DNA of 64,000 nt from Dyadobacter luticola (GTDB lineage Bacteria; Bacteroidota; Bacteroidia; Cytophagales; Spirosomataceae). Position 1 is the stretch's first letter, and each line of letters begins with the position of its first letter. This document shows positions 42,048 to 50,842 of the stretch, piece by piece. The DNA lies in contig NZ_VCEJ01000002.1 of NCBI RefSeq assembly GCF_005860805.1, positions 480,375 through 544,374 on the forward strand, written 5' to 3'. The position numbers and the translations under genes are program-made. The notes under the pieces are model-generated. The model made no database searches. It was not told the DNA's origin and saw nothing but the letters and a program-made list of their open reading frames with translations.

Positions 42048-43421
42048 CTAACATGCCAGGGCTAGGGCAGGGAGCCTGATTGAAATGGCGGTGCCCTTGT
42101 CTTTCATTGATTTTACACCGAGTTGCCCCTTGTGGATGTCAACAATCTTTTTTGCAATGGTAAGTCCTAAACCAAAGCCTGGCACATTTCCCACATTGCC
42201 AGCCCGCATCATAGGTAAAAATACATCATCGAGCTCCGCGCCGGGGATACCGATACCCAAATCAGTGACTGTAATAATAACCCATGAAGGTTCCAGATCA
42301 ACTTTTAGCTCGACTGGCTCTTGCCGTGAGTATTTGCTTGCATTATCCAGGATATTGGTCAGCACCGTACGCAGTAGCGTCGCATTCCCTAGAATACTGA
42401 AATTAGAGCTTTGCTGGGTAAAGGTATCTGTCAGAACAAGGTCAATTTGCTGCTCCGGGCGCTTTTCACTAAAATAGGTAATCGTATCCAGCACTGTGTC
42501 GACGATGTTGATTTCGTCACGCACCCTGGCCGACTGCAAACCTTCGACTTCGGCTAAATGGAGCAGGGAATTGGCAAGCTCGATAGCGCCCTCTAATCTG
42601 ACCAAAGCCTTTTCCATGCTTTGCTTCACATCGCCCAGCTCTTTGTCGTATGCCAGCGATGTCTCCAAAATCCCTTTTACAACAGTTAATGGAGTCCGGA
42701 TTTCGTGTGACGCGTAAGAAACAAAGTGTTCCTGACTGATGGCTAGTCCCTGCAAGCGTCCCAGCAGCTCATTGAAAGAATTTGTGAGATATGCCGCTTC
42801 GTCGGCGTTTGTGCGGCTTTGCAGCCGGAAAGAAAAATCGCTTACCGACGCAGGGTCCATTTGCGCGATCAGGCCGTCGAAGGGACGCATTGCGCGGCTT
42901 GCAAACAGAAATCCGGCAAATGCGACGATCACCAGCAGAATGACATTGCCGCTGGCCAAAATGAAAAACAGGCTTTCACTTGCCTGTATTCCTGTAACAT
43001 CGTGCGCGGTGACAACAGAAACGTAACGCTTCCCATCAACTGTGAAGGACAAGGCAATACCTTCTTTTAATCTTTTTAATGGTTTGCCCGTGTAACTGAA
43101 ATAAACTTCTTGTTTGCGGGCATCCGCAAGCAGTTCAGTGGTCAGCTTGTAGTCGCTGATTCCCGAAGATTGATAGATGATCTTGTTACTGCTATCGACG
43201 AGGAACTCGTGTTGTTCGGGCAGGGTAAGGTAGCTGGACCGGTGAAATTCAAGCCGGTTTTCAAAATAGAGCTGGCCGGCCACTGCCCTGCGCTGGAGGC
43301 GGTTACGCATGAGGGATTGCCGGTACGATTCATAGGTTTGATAAATAAAAATAGAGAAAAGTAAAAGCAGCAGTGCTACCAGCAGGCCAAATCCAATGGT
43401 AATGCGTTGCTTGATGCTCAT
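42048..43421 (-). CDS. Membrane sensor histidine kinase
   Basis: A 457-residue kinase with TM1 at ~8-30, a periplasmic loop of ~115 residues, TM2 at ~150-172, HAMP (~173-230), HisKA with SYASHEIRTPLTVVKG (acceptor His about residue 238) and HATPase_c (NILDNASKYSRQ, DLGIGIPGAELD, GFGLGLTIAKK). It overlaps the upstream response regulator by 4 bp and is cognate to it. The locus is divergent from a TolC-RND-adaptor operon, so it likely controls that pump in response to a toxic compound or envelope signal. Confidence 0.9.
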   Translation of the reverse strand: MSIKQRITIGFGLLVALLLLLFSIFIYQTYESYRQSLMRNRLQRRAVAGQLYFENRLEFHRSSYLTLPEQHEFLVDSSNKIIYQSSGISDYKLTTELLADARKQEVYFSYTGKPLKRLKEGIALSFTVDGKRYVSVVTAHDVTGIQASESLFFILASGNVILLVIVAFAGFLFASRAMRPFDGLIAQMDPASVSDFSFRLQSRTNADEAAYLTNSFNELLGRLQGLAISQEHFVSYASHEIRTPLTVVKGILETSLAYDKELGDVKQSMEKALVRLEGAIELANSLLHLAEVEGLQSARVRDEINIVDTVLDTITYFSEKRPEQQIDLVLTDTFTQQSSNFSILGNATLLRTVLTNILDNASKYSRQEPVELKVDLEPSWVIITVTDLGIGIPGAELDDVFLPMMRAGNVGNVPGFGLGLTIAKKIVDIHKGQLGVKSMKDKGTAISIRLPALALAC

Positions 43422-44095
43422 GGCTCAGAGCCCATTAAATACCCAACCCCGAAAACCGTATGAAGCAGCCGCGGTTCAGATTTATCGATTTTACGGCGCA
43501 GGTAGTTCACATATACATCGACTACATTGGTATTGGTATTGAAATGCACGTCCCAGACGTTTTCAAGCAAATCAACTCGATTGATTACCTTACCCTGGTT
43601 AAGCATAAAATATTCTAAAAGCGCATATTCCCTGGCAGTGAGCTCAACCCTTTCACCTGCCCGCCACACCCTGTGTGAATCCGTTTCAACTTCCAGATCA
43701 AGCAGTTGCAGACGCTTTGGCCTTGGGGCGCGGGAAGGATGCCGTCTTGCAAGGGCCTTCAAGCGGAACAGCAGCTCTTTGAATGCAAATGGCTTTGCGA
43801 GGTAATCATCAGCGCCCGCTTCAAAACCCATGACCTTATTGTCCAGGCTTCCCAGTGCAGTCAGCATGATCACCGGAACGGCCGGCCAGTTCTGCTTGAT
43901 AAACCGGCAGAGGTCATAGCCGTTCAGGCCCGGCAGATTAACATCCAGCACGACCACATCAAACTTGTTTTCATTGACCATACTTCTTCCGATCACCCCG
44001 TCAAATGCAACCGAGACGGCAGCACCTTCTGATTGCAGGCCTTTCTGAATGAACTGCGTAAGTTCCAGGTCATCTTCTACAACTAAGACATTCAT
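43418..44095 (-). CDS. OmpR-family response regulator
   Basis: A 225-residue response regulator. The receiver domain has VVEDDLEL, the phospho-acceptor Asp in VVVLDVNLPG (about residue 51), MLTALG and AKPFAF. The C-terminal OmpR winged helix (~128-222) has LTAREYALLEYFMLNQGKV and NTNVVDVYVNYLRRKI. It starts 183 bp from the divergent tolC-like gene. Four 11-bp-spaced TTCTCA/TTCTAA hexamers in that gap are its likely binding site. Confidence 0.92.
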   Translation of the reverse strand: MNVLVVEDDLELTQFIQKGLQSEGAAVSVAFDGVIGRSMVNENKFDVVVLDVNLPGLNGYDLCRFIKQNWPAVPVIMLTALGSLDNKVMGFEAGADDYLAKPFAFKELLFRLKALARRHPSRAPRPKRLQLLDLEVETDSHRVWRAGERVELTAREYALLEYFMLNQGKVINRVDLLENVWDVHFNTNTNVVDVYVNYLRRKIDKSEPRLLHTVFGVGYLMGSEP

Positions 44096-44164
44096 GCTTA
44101 TCTGGATGGCTATTGATCGGGTAAAATTAGGGATCGGAACCAGAAAATACTTTAAAACGACCCC

Positions 44165-44223
44165 TTCTCACCAAATTCTAATAACCTTCTCAATACCCTC
44201 TAACCAGGTGCCCATTTACTTTG
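44165..44223 (+). promoter_or_regulatory. Four 11-bp-spaced hexamer repeats plus -7-like element
   Basis: TTCTCA (44165), TTCTAA (44176), TTCTCA (44187) and CTCTAA (44198) repeat with an exact 11-bp period. TTACTTTG at 44216-44223, one mismatch from TAnnTTTG, begins 13 bp after the last hexamer. The layout is the same as at 32651-32708, but the hexamer is different. Confidence 0.65.
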
Positions 44224-44278
44224 AAACCGGTAAGATGTACCGCTGCCCCAAACAGGGCGTCGCAAGACTATTAAATGT

Positions 44279-45658
44279 ATGAACCGCTGTCTGTTCCTAA
44301 CCCTTTTTTTAATACTGGTCTTTTATCAGCATCCATCAGCACTCGGGCAAACCCTGGGTATGGAGGAGGCCGTTGAAGCCACCGTCAACCATTACCCGAC
44401 GCTTGCCGCCCAACGATCTGCGCTGGAAGCTTTCCGCGCCAACTTGCAGGTGCTGCGCGACAACAGGCTGCCGAATGTCAAGGTACATGACCAGGTTAAC
44501 CTGGGGACTGCCAACGGTCTTTCAGGTTCCTATTTCTCTATGGGTCTTATCGTACCCACATCTGGCGGAAGGAGGCCGGAAAATGCATCGGATCTGGCAT
44601 CGGGCAATATCGCGCTGGCGTCTGCCGACTGGGAAGTCTACAATTTCGGCCGCTTTGGCGCTGAAAATAAATTGGCCCGGGCTGATATCGCCGTGGGGGA
44701 GTCGGGACTGGAACGCGAGCAATTTGCACTTCGTCAGGTAGTTATCAATACATTTCTTGACCTGGTCTGGCTCAGGCAGAACCTCAAAATCGAGCAGCAA
44801 AACCTGGCCCGCGTTGATACCGTCCGGCGCATTATCAATAACCTGGTGCAGAACGGTATCCGGCCCGGACTGGATTCGTCGCTGGCATCCGTAGAACTAT
44901 CGCGCGCTAAGCTGAGCTACTATCAGATGCAGGAAGAGTACCGAAGGGCCAATGTACAGTTGGCCACATTAACTGGCAGGCAGGTCAGCGAACTGGAAGT
45001 GGATACCACTTTCAATGCCGGCTTGCTACTGGTCGAGCCGGCGCCGAGTGCGGTGCTGACATCGCATCCACTGCTCAGGTACAGAAATAACCTGCTTACT
45101 CGTCAGAATGCGGAAATTGATATGATCCGTAAATCGGCCCTGCCCAGGGTTACGCTGCTTACGGCCATATCGGCGAGGGGTACCAGCCTTGACATTAATA
45201 ATAATTTCGGCCCGCTCGGCCAGGGCTTCGGGTATAGCCGCACCAACTTTCTGCTCGGAGCTGCCGCCACTGTCAACCTGATTGATTTTAAGAGGGTAAA
45301 AACGCGCGCCACCCAGCAGCAGTGGCGGGTGAAGGAGGCGGAGAGCTTATTGACCGTCGAGCAGGTGCAGCTGCAAAACACCTTGACGATGGCAGATTCT
45401 GTGATGTCTTCTATCCGGCTATCCTTGCGCGAGCTCCCCGTCACGGTAAGATCAGCAACACTTGCCTACCAGCAACGCATGTCCCTTTATAATAATGGGA
45501 TTGAAAATATCCTGGGTATCACGGACGCCTTGCAACTGCTGACCAAAGTTGAAAAACAAGTCATCGATGTGCAGCGCCGGGCAGTTTCGGTTAGGCTGCA
45601 AAAAGCCTATGCGACCAGTGATTTTGAACCATTCTTTGCGCTTTTCAGGAGGCAATAA
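44279..45658 (+). CDS. TolC-like outer-membrane efflux protein
   Basis: A 459-residue exported protein: signal peptide ~23 residues (MNRCLFLTLFLILVFYQHPSALG, then QT), followed by two OEP repeats. The first has MEEAVEATVNHYPTLAAQRSALEAFRANL and long helices; the second begins near HPLLRYRNNLLTRQNAEIDMIRKSALPRVTL. It forms the outer-membrane channel for the RND pump encoded 12 bp downstream. The promoter region carries the 11-bp repeat array. Confidence 0.9.
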   Translation: MNRCLFLTLFLILVFYQHPSALGQTLGMEEAVEATVNHYPTLAAQRSALEAFRANLQVLRDNRLPNVKVHDQVNLGTANGLSGSYFSMGLIVPTSGGRRPENASDLASGNIALASADWEVYNFGRFGAENKLARADIAVGESGLEREQFALRQVVINTFLDLVWLRQNLKIEQQNLARVDTVRRIINNLVQNGIRPGLDSSLASVELSRAKLSYYQMQEEYRRANVQLATLTGRQVSELEVDTTFNAGLLLVEPAPSAVLTSHPLLRYRNNLLTRQNAEIDMIRKSALPRVTLLTAISARGTSLDINNNFGPLGQGFGYSRTNFLLGAAATVNLIDFKRVKTRATQQQWRVKEAESLLTVEQVQLQNTLTMADSVMSSIRLSLRELPVTVRSATLAYQQRMSLYNNGIENILGITDALQLLTKVEKQVIDVQRRAVSVRLQKAYATSDFEPFFALFRRQ

Positions 45659-45670
45659 CCCACTCGAAAT

Positions 45671-48600
45671 ATGCTATCAACCTCATTAAAGCGTCCTGTA
45701 TCAGTTATGGTACTTATTGCAGGGCTTGTTGTTTTCTCGGTGATGTCGGCTACGCGAATACCCATCGATATTTTTCCCCGGCTTAACTCCCCGGTGATTT
45801 ATGTGATCGAGCCTTATGGTGGTATGTCCCCGGCGCAGATGGAGGGTTTCTTTGCCACGCGTATGCAGGACCAGTTCCTGTACATTGGCGGGATCAAGGA
45901 GATATCCAGCAAAAGCGTGCAGGGTCTGACGGTGGTCAAATTGGCCTTTTATGAAGGAAGCGATATGGCGCAGGCCGCAGCAGAGGTGGCTATCCAGGTC
46001 AACCGCGCGATGAAGTTTTTTCCACCGGGCGCATTGCCGCCGCAGGTAGTCCGCTACGATGCTTCTTCAGTGCCGATCGGCGATCTGGTTTTTAGCAGCA
46101 AAACCCGTTCTTTGAAGGAAATCCATGAACTGGCAGTAACGCGCATCAGGCCACTTTTCTCAACCGTTCCGGGCCTCACAGCGCCGCCACCGATCGGTAC
46201 CAACTCACGTACGGTCGTCATCAATCTGGACCCGCAGAAAGTCCGCAGCCTGAACATTTCCCCCGATGAAGTGGTCGAAGCCCTTGCTGCTAACAATGCT
46301 ATGACCCCGTCGGGCAACATCCGCATTGGCAACACTTCTTATATCACCACGCTGAACTCGCTGGAAGACCAGGTCTCGGATTTTGGTCAGATCCCGGTCA
46401 CGACCGACGGGCACCGGACCGTTTTTCTCCGCGATCTGGGAAATGTGGCTGACGCGTCGGATGTGACGGCCGGATATGCGCTGGTCAATGGCAGCCGATC
46501 ATCTTACATTCCAGTGGTGAAAACCGCCGATGCATCTACCTGGGATGTGGTTACTGCCCTGAAGGCGCGGTTGCCGGAAATGCGAAGCCTTCTTCCTGAT
46601 GACATTGAGGTTGCTTACGAATTTGACCAATCTGTTTTTGTAATCAACTCTGTAAAAAGTCTTCTTTTTGAAGGAGGGCTGGGCGCTATCCTGACCGGCC
46701 TGATGGTGCTGCTGTTTTTGGGCGACTGGCGCTCTTCCCTGATTGTGATCATTACGATCCCTGTCTCTATCGTCGCCGCTGTGCTCATGCTAAGCCTGGC
46801 TGGCCAAACGATCAATATCATGACATTGTCGGGTTTGGCGTTGGCCATCGGTGTTTTGGTAGACCAGGCCACGGTGACCATTGAAAACATTCACCAGCAT
46901 ATTGAGATGGGCAAGCCCCAAAAGCAGGCGATTTATGACGCTTGTAAGGAAGTTGCCTTGCCATTGCTTCTGATCCTGCTTTGTATCATCGCGGTTTTTG
47001 CACCTTCCTTTATTATGTCCGGTGTACCCAGGGCGATGTTTTTGCCTCTTTCGCTTTCAATAGGTTTTGCCATGACGGTATCCTATTTTCTGGCCCAAAG
47101 CCTGGTTCCCATCCTGGCTAACTGGATGCTGAAAGAGCATGTACATATTGTTAAAGCCGAGGGCAAAGTCACTTTTTTCGAGCGGGTGCGCCAGGGGTTC
47201 ATGCGCCAGAATGAGCGTTTCGTAAGAAGTAATAAAATCGTGGTTGGGGTGTATCTCGTGGTCATTTTTGCGCTGGCAGCGGCAGGGTTTTTCTGGATTG
47301 GGACAGATATGCTGCCGCAGCTGAATTCAGGGCAAATGGTGATCCGTATGAAAACGCCCGACGGGACAAGGCTTGAAAGGACTGAGGAAAAAGTAAGTGA
47401 GCTATTGGCTTTGGTCAATCAGGTATCCGATGACCACCTGGCTATTTCATCTGCCTATGTCGGCGTTGTGCCTACCAATTATGCTACGACCAATTTGTAT
47501 GTAAGCACCAGCGGCCCCAATGATGCGGTCATCAAAGTAGGCCTTGACCCGGAATATAAAACCAATATGCAGGATCTGAAAGAGCGGATCCGGCAAACTG
47601 TGGCCGAGCAGATGCCAGAGATTACCTTATCATTTGAACCCGCCGATCTGACTGAAAAGCTCATGAGCGGCGGCGCCTTCACGCCCATTGAAGTACAGGT
47701 TGCGGGAAGGGATATGAAAGAAATTGAAGGGTATGCTAATAAACTGGTAAAGGGATTGTCCGAACAGGCCCATTTGCGAGATGTCCGCATCATCCAGCCG
47801 CTCAAATTCCCTGTGATCAATATCAAGCTGGATCGTCAGAAACTGGCGACCATGGGCCTGAGCCTGCAGCAAACCGCACGCTCGATCACTGCGTCAACAT
47901 CATCGAGCCGTTATACGGAAAAAAACCAGTGGCTCGATCAGAAAGCGGCATATACTTATCAGGTGCAGGTTCAGATCCCCGAATTTGCTATGCGGAACAT
48001 GGCACAGTTGCAGGAAATCCCGCTGGTAGCAGGTCAGCCCAGACCAGTACTGGCCGATGTAGCGACCTTCTCAGTCGATACACTGCCAGGCGAGTATGCG
48101 AGGATCGGGCCACGCCGGTTTGTGACCGTGTCGGCCAATATCCATCACCAGGATCTGGGCACGGCAACCCGCTCGGTGGAGAAAGTCATTGCCGGGCTGG
48201 GAGAGACTCCCAAAGGATTGGTCACAGAAGTCAAGGGGATGTCATCACTTTTAACCGAAACCCTTGACAGTTTGCAACTGGGACTGGGCATTGCCATTGT
48301 GGTAATATTTCTGCTTTTGGCTGCAAATTATCAGTCGTTCAAACTATCACTGGTGATTTTGTCGACCGTGCCGGCCGTGATCGTGGGCTCCATTGCTTTT
48401 CTGCTCCTGACGGGCAGCACGCTAAACCTGCAATCCTATATGGGCATCATTATGTCGACGGGAATTTCGGTGGCTAATGCTATCCTCATTGTAACCAACG
48501 CAGAGCGGCTCCGCTGGGAATACCGCGATGTGCGCCGTGCCGCGCTGGAAAGTGCGGGGCTCCGGCTAAGGCCGGTACTGATGACCAGCTTTGCGATGGT

Positions 48601-48862
48601 GGCAGGCATGGTACCCATGGCATTGGGTACAGGAGAAGCCGGAGAGCAGGTTGCACCGCTTGGCCGCGCCGTGATCGGGGGATTGATCGCTTCTACGCTG
48701 GCAGCGCTGTATATCGTGCCGCAAGTCTACGTTTTTCTGCAAAATAAAACAGCTTATAAAGATCCATCGCTTTTACCTGTTGAAAACGAACTGGTTAGCC
48801 CACCGGATATGCATTCTAATGGCCATTCAGACCCAACAACCTATGAAAAACATAACATATAA
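45671..48862 (+). CDS. RND efflux permease (AcrB/HAE-like family)
   Basis: A 1063-residue RND permease with the usual two halves, 12 membrane helices and large periplasmic loops. The TM4 region reads LAIGVLVDQATVTIEN (D398, Q399), so the second of the two Asp residues that relay protons in AcrB is Gln. The TM10 Lys of AcrB (in SAKNAIL) is Ala here (ISVANAILIV, A935). These features match a branch distinct from AcrB rather than a dead protein, since all other elements are intact. Substrate unknown; drug, detergent or metal export are all possible. It overlaps the adaptor gene by 20 bp. Confidence 0.88.
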   Translation: MLSTSLKRPVSVMVLIAGLVVFSVMSATRIPIDIFPRLNSPVIYVIEPYGGMSPAQMEGFFATRMQDQFLYIGGIKEISSKSVQGLTVVKLAFYEGSDMAQAAAEVAIQVNRAMKFFPPGALPPQVVRYDASSVPIGDLVFSSKTRSLKEIHELAVTRIRPLFSTVPGLTAPPPIGTNSRTVVINLDPQKVRSLNISPDEVVEALAANNAMTPSGNIRIGNTSYITTLNSLEDQVSDFGQIPVTTDGHRTVFLRDLGNVADASDVTAGYALVNGSRSSYIPVVKTADASTWDVVTALKARLPEMRSLLPDDIEVAYEFDQSVFVINSVKSLLFEGGLGAILTGLMVLLFLGDWRSSLIVIITIPVSIVAAVLMLSLAGQTINIMTLSGLALAIGVLVDQATVTIENIHQHIEMGKPQKQAIYDACKEVALPLLLILLCIIAVFAPSFIMSGVPRAMFLPLSLSIGFAMTVSYFLAQSLVPILANWMLKEHVHIVKAEGKVTFFERVRQGFMRQNERFVRSNKIVVGVYLVVIFALAAAGFFWIGTDMLPQLNSGQMVIRMKTPDGTRLERTEEKVSELLALVNQVSDDHLAISSAYVGVVPTNYATTNLYVSTSGPNDAVIKVGLDPEYKTNMQDLKERIRQTVAEQMPEITLSFEPADLTEKLMSGGAFTPIEVQVAGRDMKEIEGYANKLVKGLSEQAHLRDVRIIQPLKFPVINIKLDRQKLATMGLSLQQTARSITASTSSSRYTEKNQWLDQKAAYTYQVQVQIPEFAMRNMAQLQEIPLVAGQPRPVLADVATFSVDTLPGEYARIGPRRFVTVSANIHHQDLGTATRSVEKVIAGLGETPKGLVTEVKGMSSLLTETLDSLQLGLGIAIVVIFLLLAANYQSFKLSLVILSTVPAVIVGSIAFLLLTGSTLNLQSYMGIIMSTGISVANAILIVTNAERLRWEYRDVRRAALESAGLRLRPVLMTSFAMVAGMVPMALGTGEAGEQVAPLGRAVIGGLIASTLAALYIVPQVYVFLQNKTAYKDPSLLPVENELVSPPDMHSNGHSDPTTYEKHNI

Positions 48863-49943
48863 TTGTATTGCCCTTCTCTTTGGGCTAACAGTTTTCAATG
48901 CTTGCTCGTCATCGGAGTCGGCTGAGAACAAAACGCAAAAAAAGACCAGCAGTAAACCGGCTGTGAAGCTTGGCACGGTTAGCTCGCAGAAAGTAGGCCA
49001 AGAGGTTCAGTTGCCTGGCGAGTTCCTGGCTTTCCAGGAAGTGAATATCTATCCCAAAGCCGATGGGTTTGTCGAAAAGGTGCTTGTAGACCGTGGCAGC
49101 AATGTTCGCAGGGGCCAGGTGCTGATGGTTTTGGAAGCGCCCGAAACCGAAGAGCAGCTGGTGGCGGCACGCTCGAATTACCTGAAGGCCAAAGCCATGC
49201 TGGTGGCCAGCCAGGAGCATTACAAACGCCTGAAAGCAAGTAGTGGTATTCGTGGCTCCGTGTCTGCCCTTGACCTGGAAAGCGCCAATGCCAAGATGAT
49301 GGCCGACAGCGCGGCGGCAATGGGGGAGCAGGCTAATTTCAATGCGCTTACCAAAATCAAATCCTATCTGACCGTGCGCGCGCCCTTCGATGGCGTGATT
49401 ACGGAACGGAATGTACACCCCGGCGCATTGGTCGGTTCAGGCGTACGGTTGCAGGGGCCGATGCTGATGCTGCAAGAACAGAACCGGCTCAGGCTGGTCG
49501 TGGATGTACCGGAGACTTACAGTGTTGGTTTAAAGCAAGGCAAAGCCGTAACATTTACTGTAAATGCAATGCCTGGGGAGCAGTTTAAAGGCAAAATCAG
49601 CCGGCGTTCGGGGAACATGAACCAGAAATTCCGCTCGGAAACTGTCGAAATAGATGTCGCCAACGCAAAGGGAACCATTAAGCCGGGCATGTTTGCCGAG
49701 GTGGTTTTTGCCCCGGAAGGCACACAGGGTTCCCTTACAGTCCCGAGCAAGGCTGTGGTAACTTCGACCGAAGGCCAATATGTGATCAAGATCAATCAGG
49801 GGAAGGCAGAATTTGTGGACGTCAGAAAAGGAATGCAATCTGATGACAAAACAGAAGTTTTTGGCGCGCTTCGCGATGGGGATCAGATTATTGTCAACCC
49901 GCGCGACGATATGAAAAACGGGGCACAGGTTGCACAGAATTAA
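48843..49943 (+). CDS. RND periplasmic adaptor, lipoprotein
   Basis: A 366-residue membrane-fusion protein. The lipoprotein signal peptide is MKNITYNCIALLFGLTVFNAC (Cys 21). The lipoyl half-motifs are VNIYPKADGFVEKVLVDRGSNVRRGQVLMVLEAPE and LTVRAPFDGVITERNVHPGALVGSG, with a short hairpin between. The C-terminal barrel includes GTIKPGMFAEVVF. I chose ATG 48843 because it gives the signal peptide. It completes the TolC-RND-adaptor set; the order outer factor, permease, adaptor is typical of Bacteroidota. Confidence 0.9.
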   Translation: MKNITYNCIALLFGLTVFNACSSSESAENKTQKKTSSKPAVKLGTVSSQKVGQEVQLPGEFLAFQEVNIYPKADGFVEKVLVDRGSNVRRGQVLMVLEAPETEEQLVAARSNYLKAKAMLVASQEHYKRLKASSGIRGSVSALDLESANAKMMADSAAAMGEQANFNALTKIKSYLTVRAPFDGVITERNVHPGALVGSGVRLQGPMLMLQEQNRLRLVVDVPETYSVGLKQGKAVTFTVNAMPGEQFKGKISRRSGNMNQKFRSETVEIDVANAKGTIKPGMFAEVVFAPEGTQGSLTVPSKAVVTSTEGQYVIKINQGKAEFVDVRKGMQSDDKTEVFGALRDGDQIIVNPRDDMKNGAQVAQN

Positions 49944-49995
49944 TCTGCTGTATTTAGATACCGTATTGGAACCTCGAATAGGGAATGAACTTTAA

Positions 49996-50640
49996 TTACA
50001 TCCCATCAAGCCATTCTATGCTATTTCGGAGTAGCCGGATTTTCCTGTCCTGCTCCATTTTCTTCAACAATCTTGATATAACCTCCCGCGACGTATTGAG
50101 ATCATTGGCAATTTCCTGGTGGGTGATGAATATCTGGTTTCCCTTGCTGTTGGCAAATTGGTTTTTCAGATAAAATTCCAGTCTTTCATCCATGGCCTTG
50201 AAGACTACATTGTCGAACACCACCAGCAGCTCTTCAAAGCGGGCGCGGTAGTTGGCAATCACAAAGTAATACCAGGTTTTGTATTGCTGCATTAGCTCGT
50301 CCATTAGCTGGATCGGTACCATAATCGCAACAGTGTTTTCTATTGTTTTGGCCATGATCTCACTTGCTTCCTGTTTGGTATTGCAGATCATCGACAGCGC
50401 ACAGGCATTTCCGGGTTCCAGATCATAAATGAAAGCTTCTTCACCATCGTCACCCTGCCGGTAAAGCCTTACCCTGCCGCTCCCGATGAGTAAAGTATGC
50501 TTGATATATTGTCCGGTCCGCATGATGACTTCCCCGGCCGGAATATTTTTCAGGATACAATCCCTGATCAAACGGTTTTTCAATTCAGGCTCAAAATCCG
50601 GAAAAACGGTATCCAGATAGTACGAAATATCTTCACTCAT
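49996..50640 (-). CDS. Crp/Fnr-family transcription regulator
   Basis: A 214-residue regulator. A cyclic-nucleotide-binding-like beta-roll spans about 20-125 (LKNIPAGEVIMRTGQYIKHTLLIGSGRVRLYR), then a dimer helix (~130-160) and a winged HTH with ITHQEIANDLNTSREVISRLLKKMEQ. The recognition helix carries the E-x-x-S-R arrangement that in FNR reads the TGA half of TTGAT-N4-ATCAA. There is no N-terminal Cys cluster, so oxygen sensing by a 4Fe-4S cluster as in E. coli FNR is unlikely; the ligand is unknown. ATG 50640 is preferred over 50745. It is the best local candidate for binding TGAY-N4-RTCA. Confidence 0.9.
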   Translation of the reverse strand: MSEDISYYLDTVFPDFEPELKNRLIRDCILKNIPAGEVIMRTGQYIKHTLLIGSGRVRLYRQGDDGEEAFIYDLEPGNACALSMICNTKQEASEIMAKTIENTVAIMVPIQLMDELMQQYKTWYYFVIANYRARFEELLVVFDNVVFKAMDERLEFYLKNQFANSKGNQIFITHQEIANDLNTSREVISRLLKKMEQDRKIRLLRNSIEWLDGM

Positions 50641-50779
50641 GATAGCGCAATGATTAGCGATGCGTAATGTGATAAAATAAAGCCGGTCCAAAACGTTCCG
50701 GGATGTTTTTCTGCAAAAGCATTCGGTGACCGACCTAACTTTCATTAGCGAAATTCACAACAATAATGTTGCGTGTATG

Positions 50780-50822
50780 TGACCTTTGTCACTTTCAAGC
50801 CGATCGATACTTCTGATTTTTG
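50780..50822 (+). promoter_or_regulatory. FNR-type box and -7-like element for sulfur operon
   Basis: TGACCTTTGTCA (50780-50791; extended GTGAC...GTCAC) and GATTTTTG at 50815-50822, one mismatch from TAnnTTTG, 33 bp centre to centre. It lies between the Crp/Fnr gene and the TauE-like gene starting at 50843. Confidence 0.6.
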
Positions 50823-50842
50823 TCATGTAATCAATACAAAAA

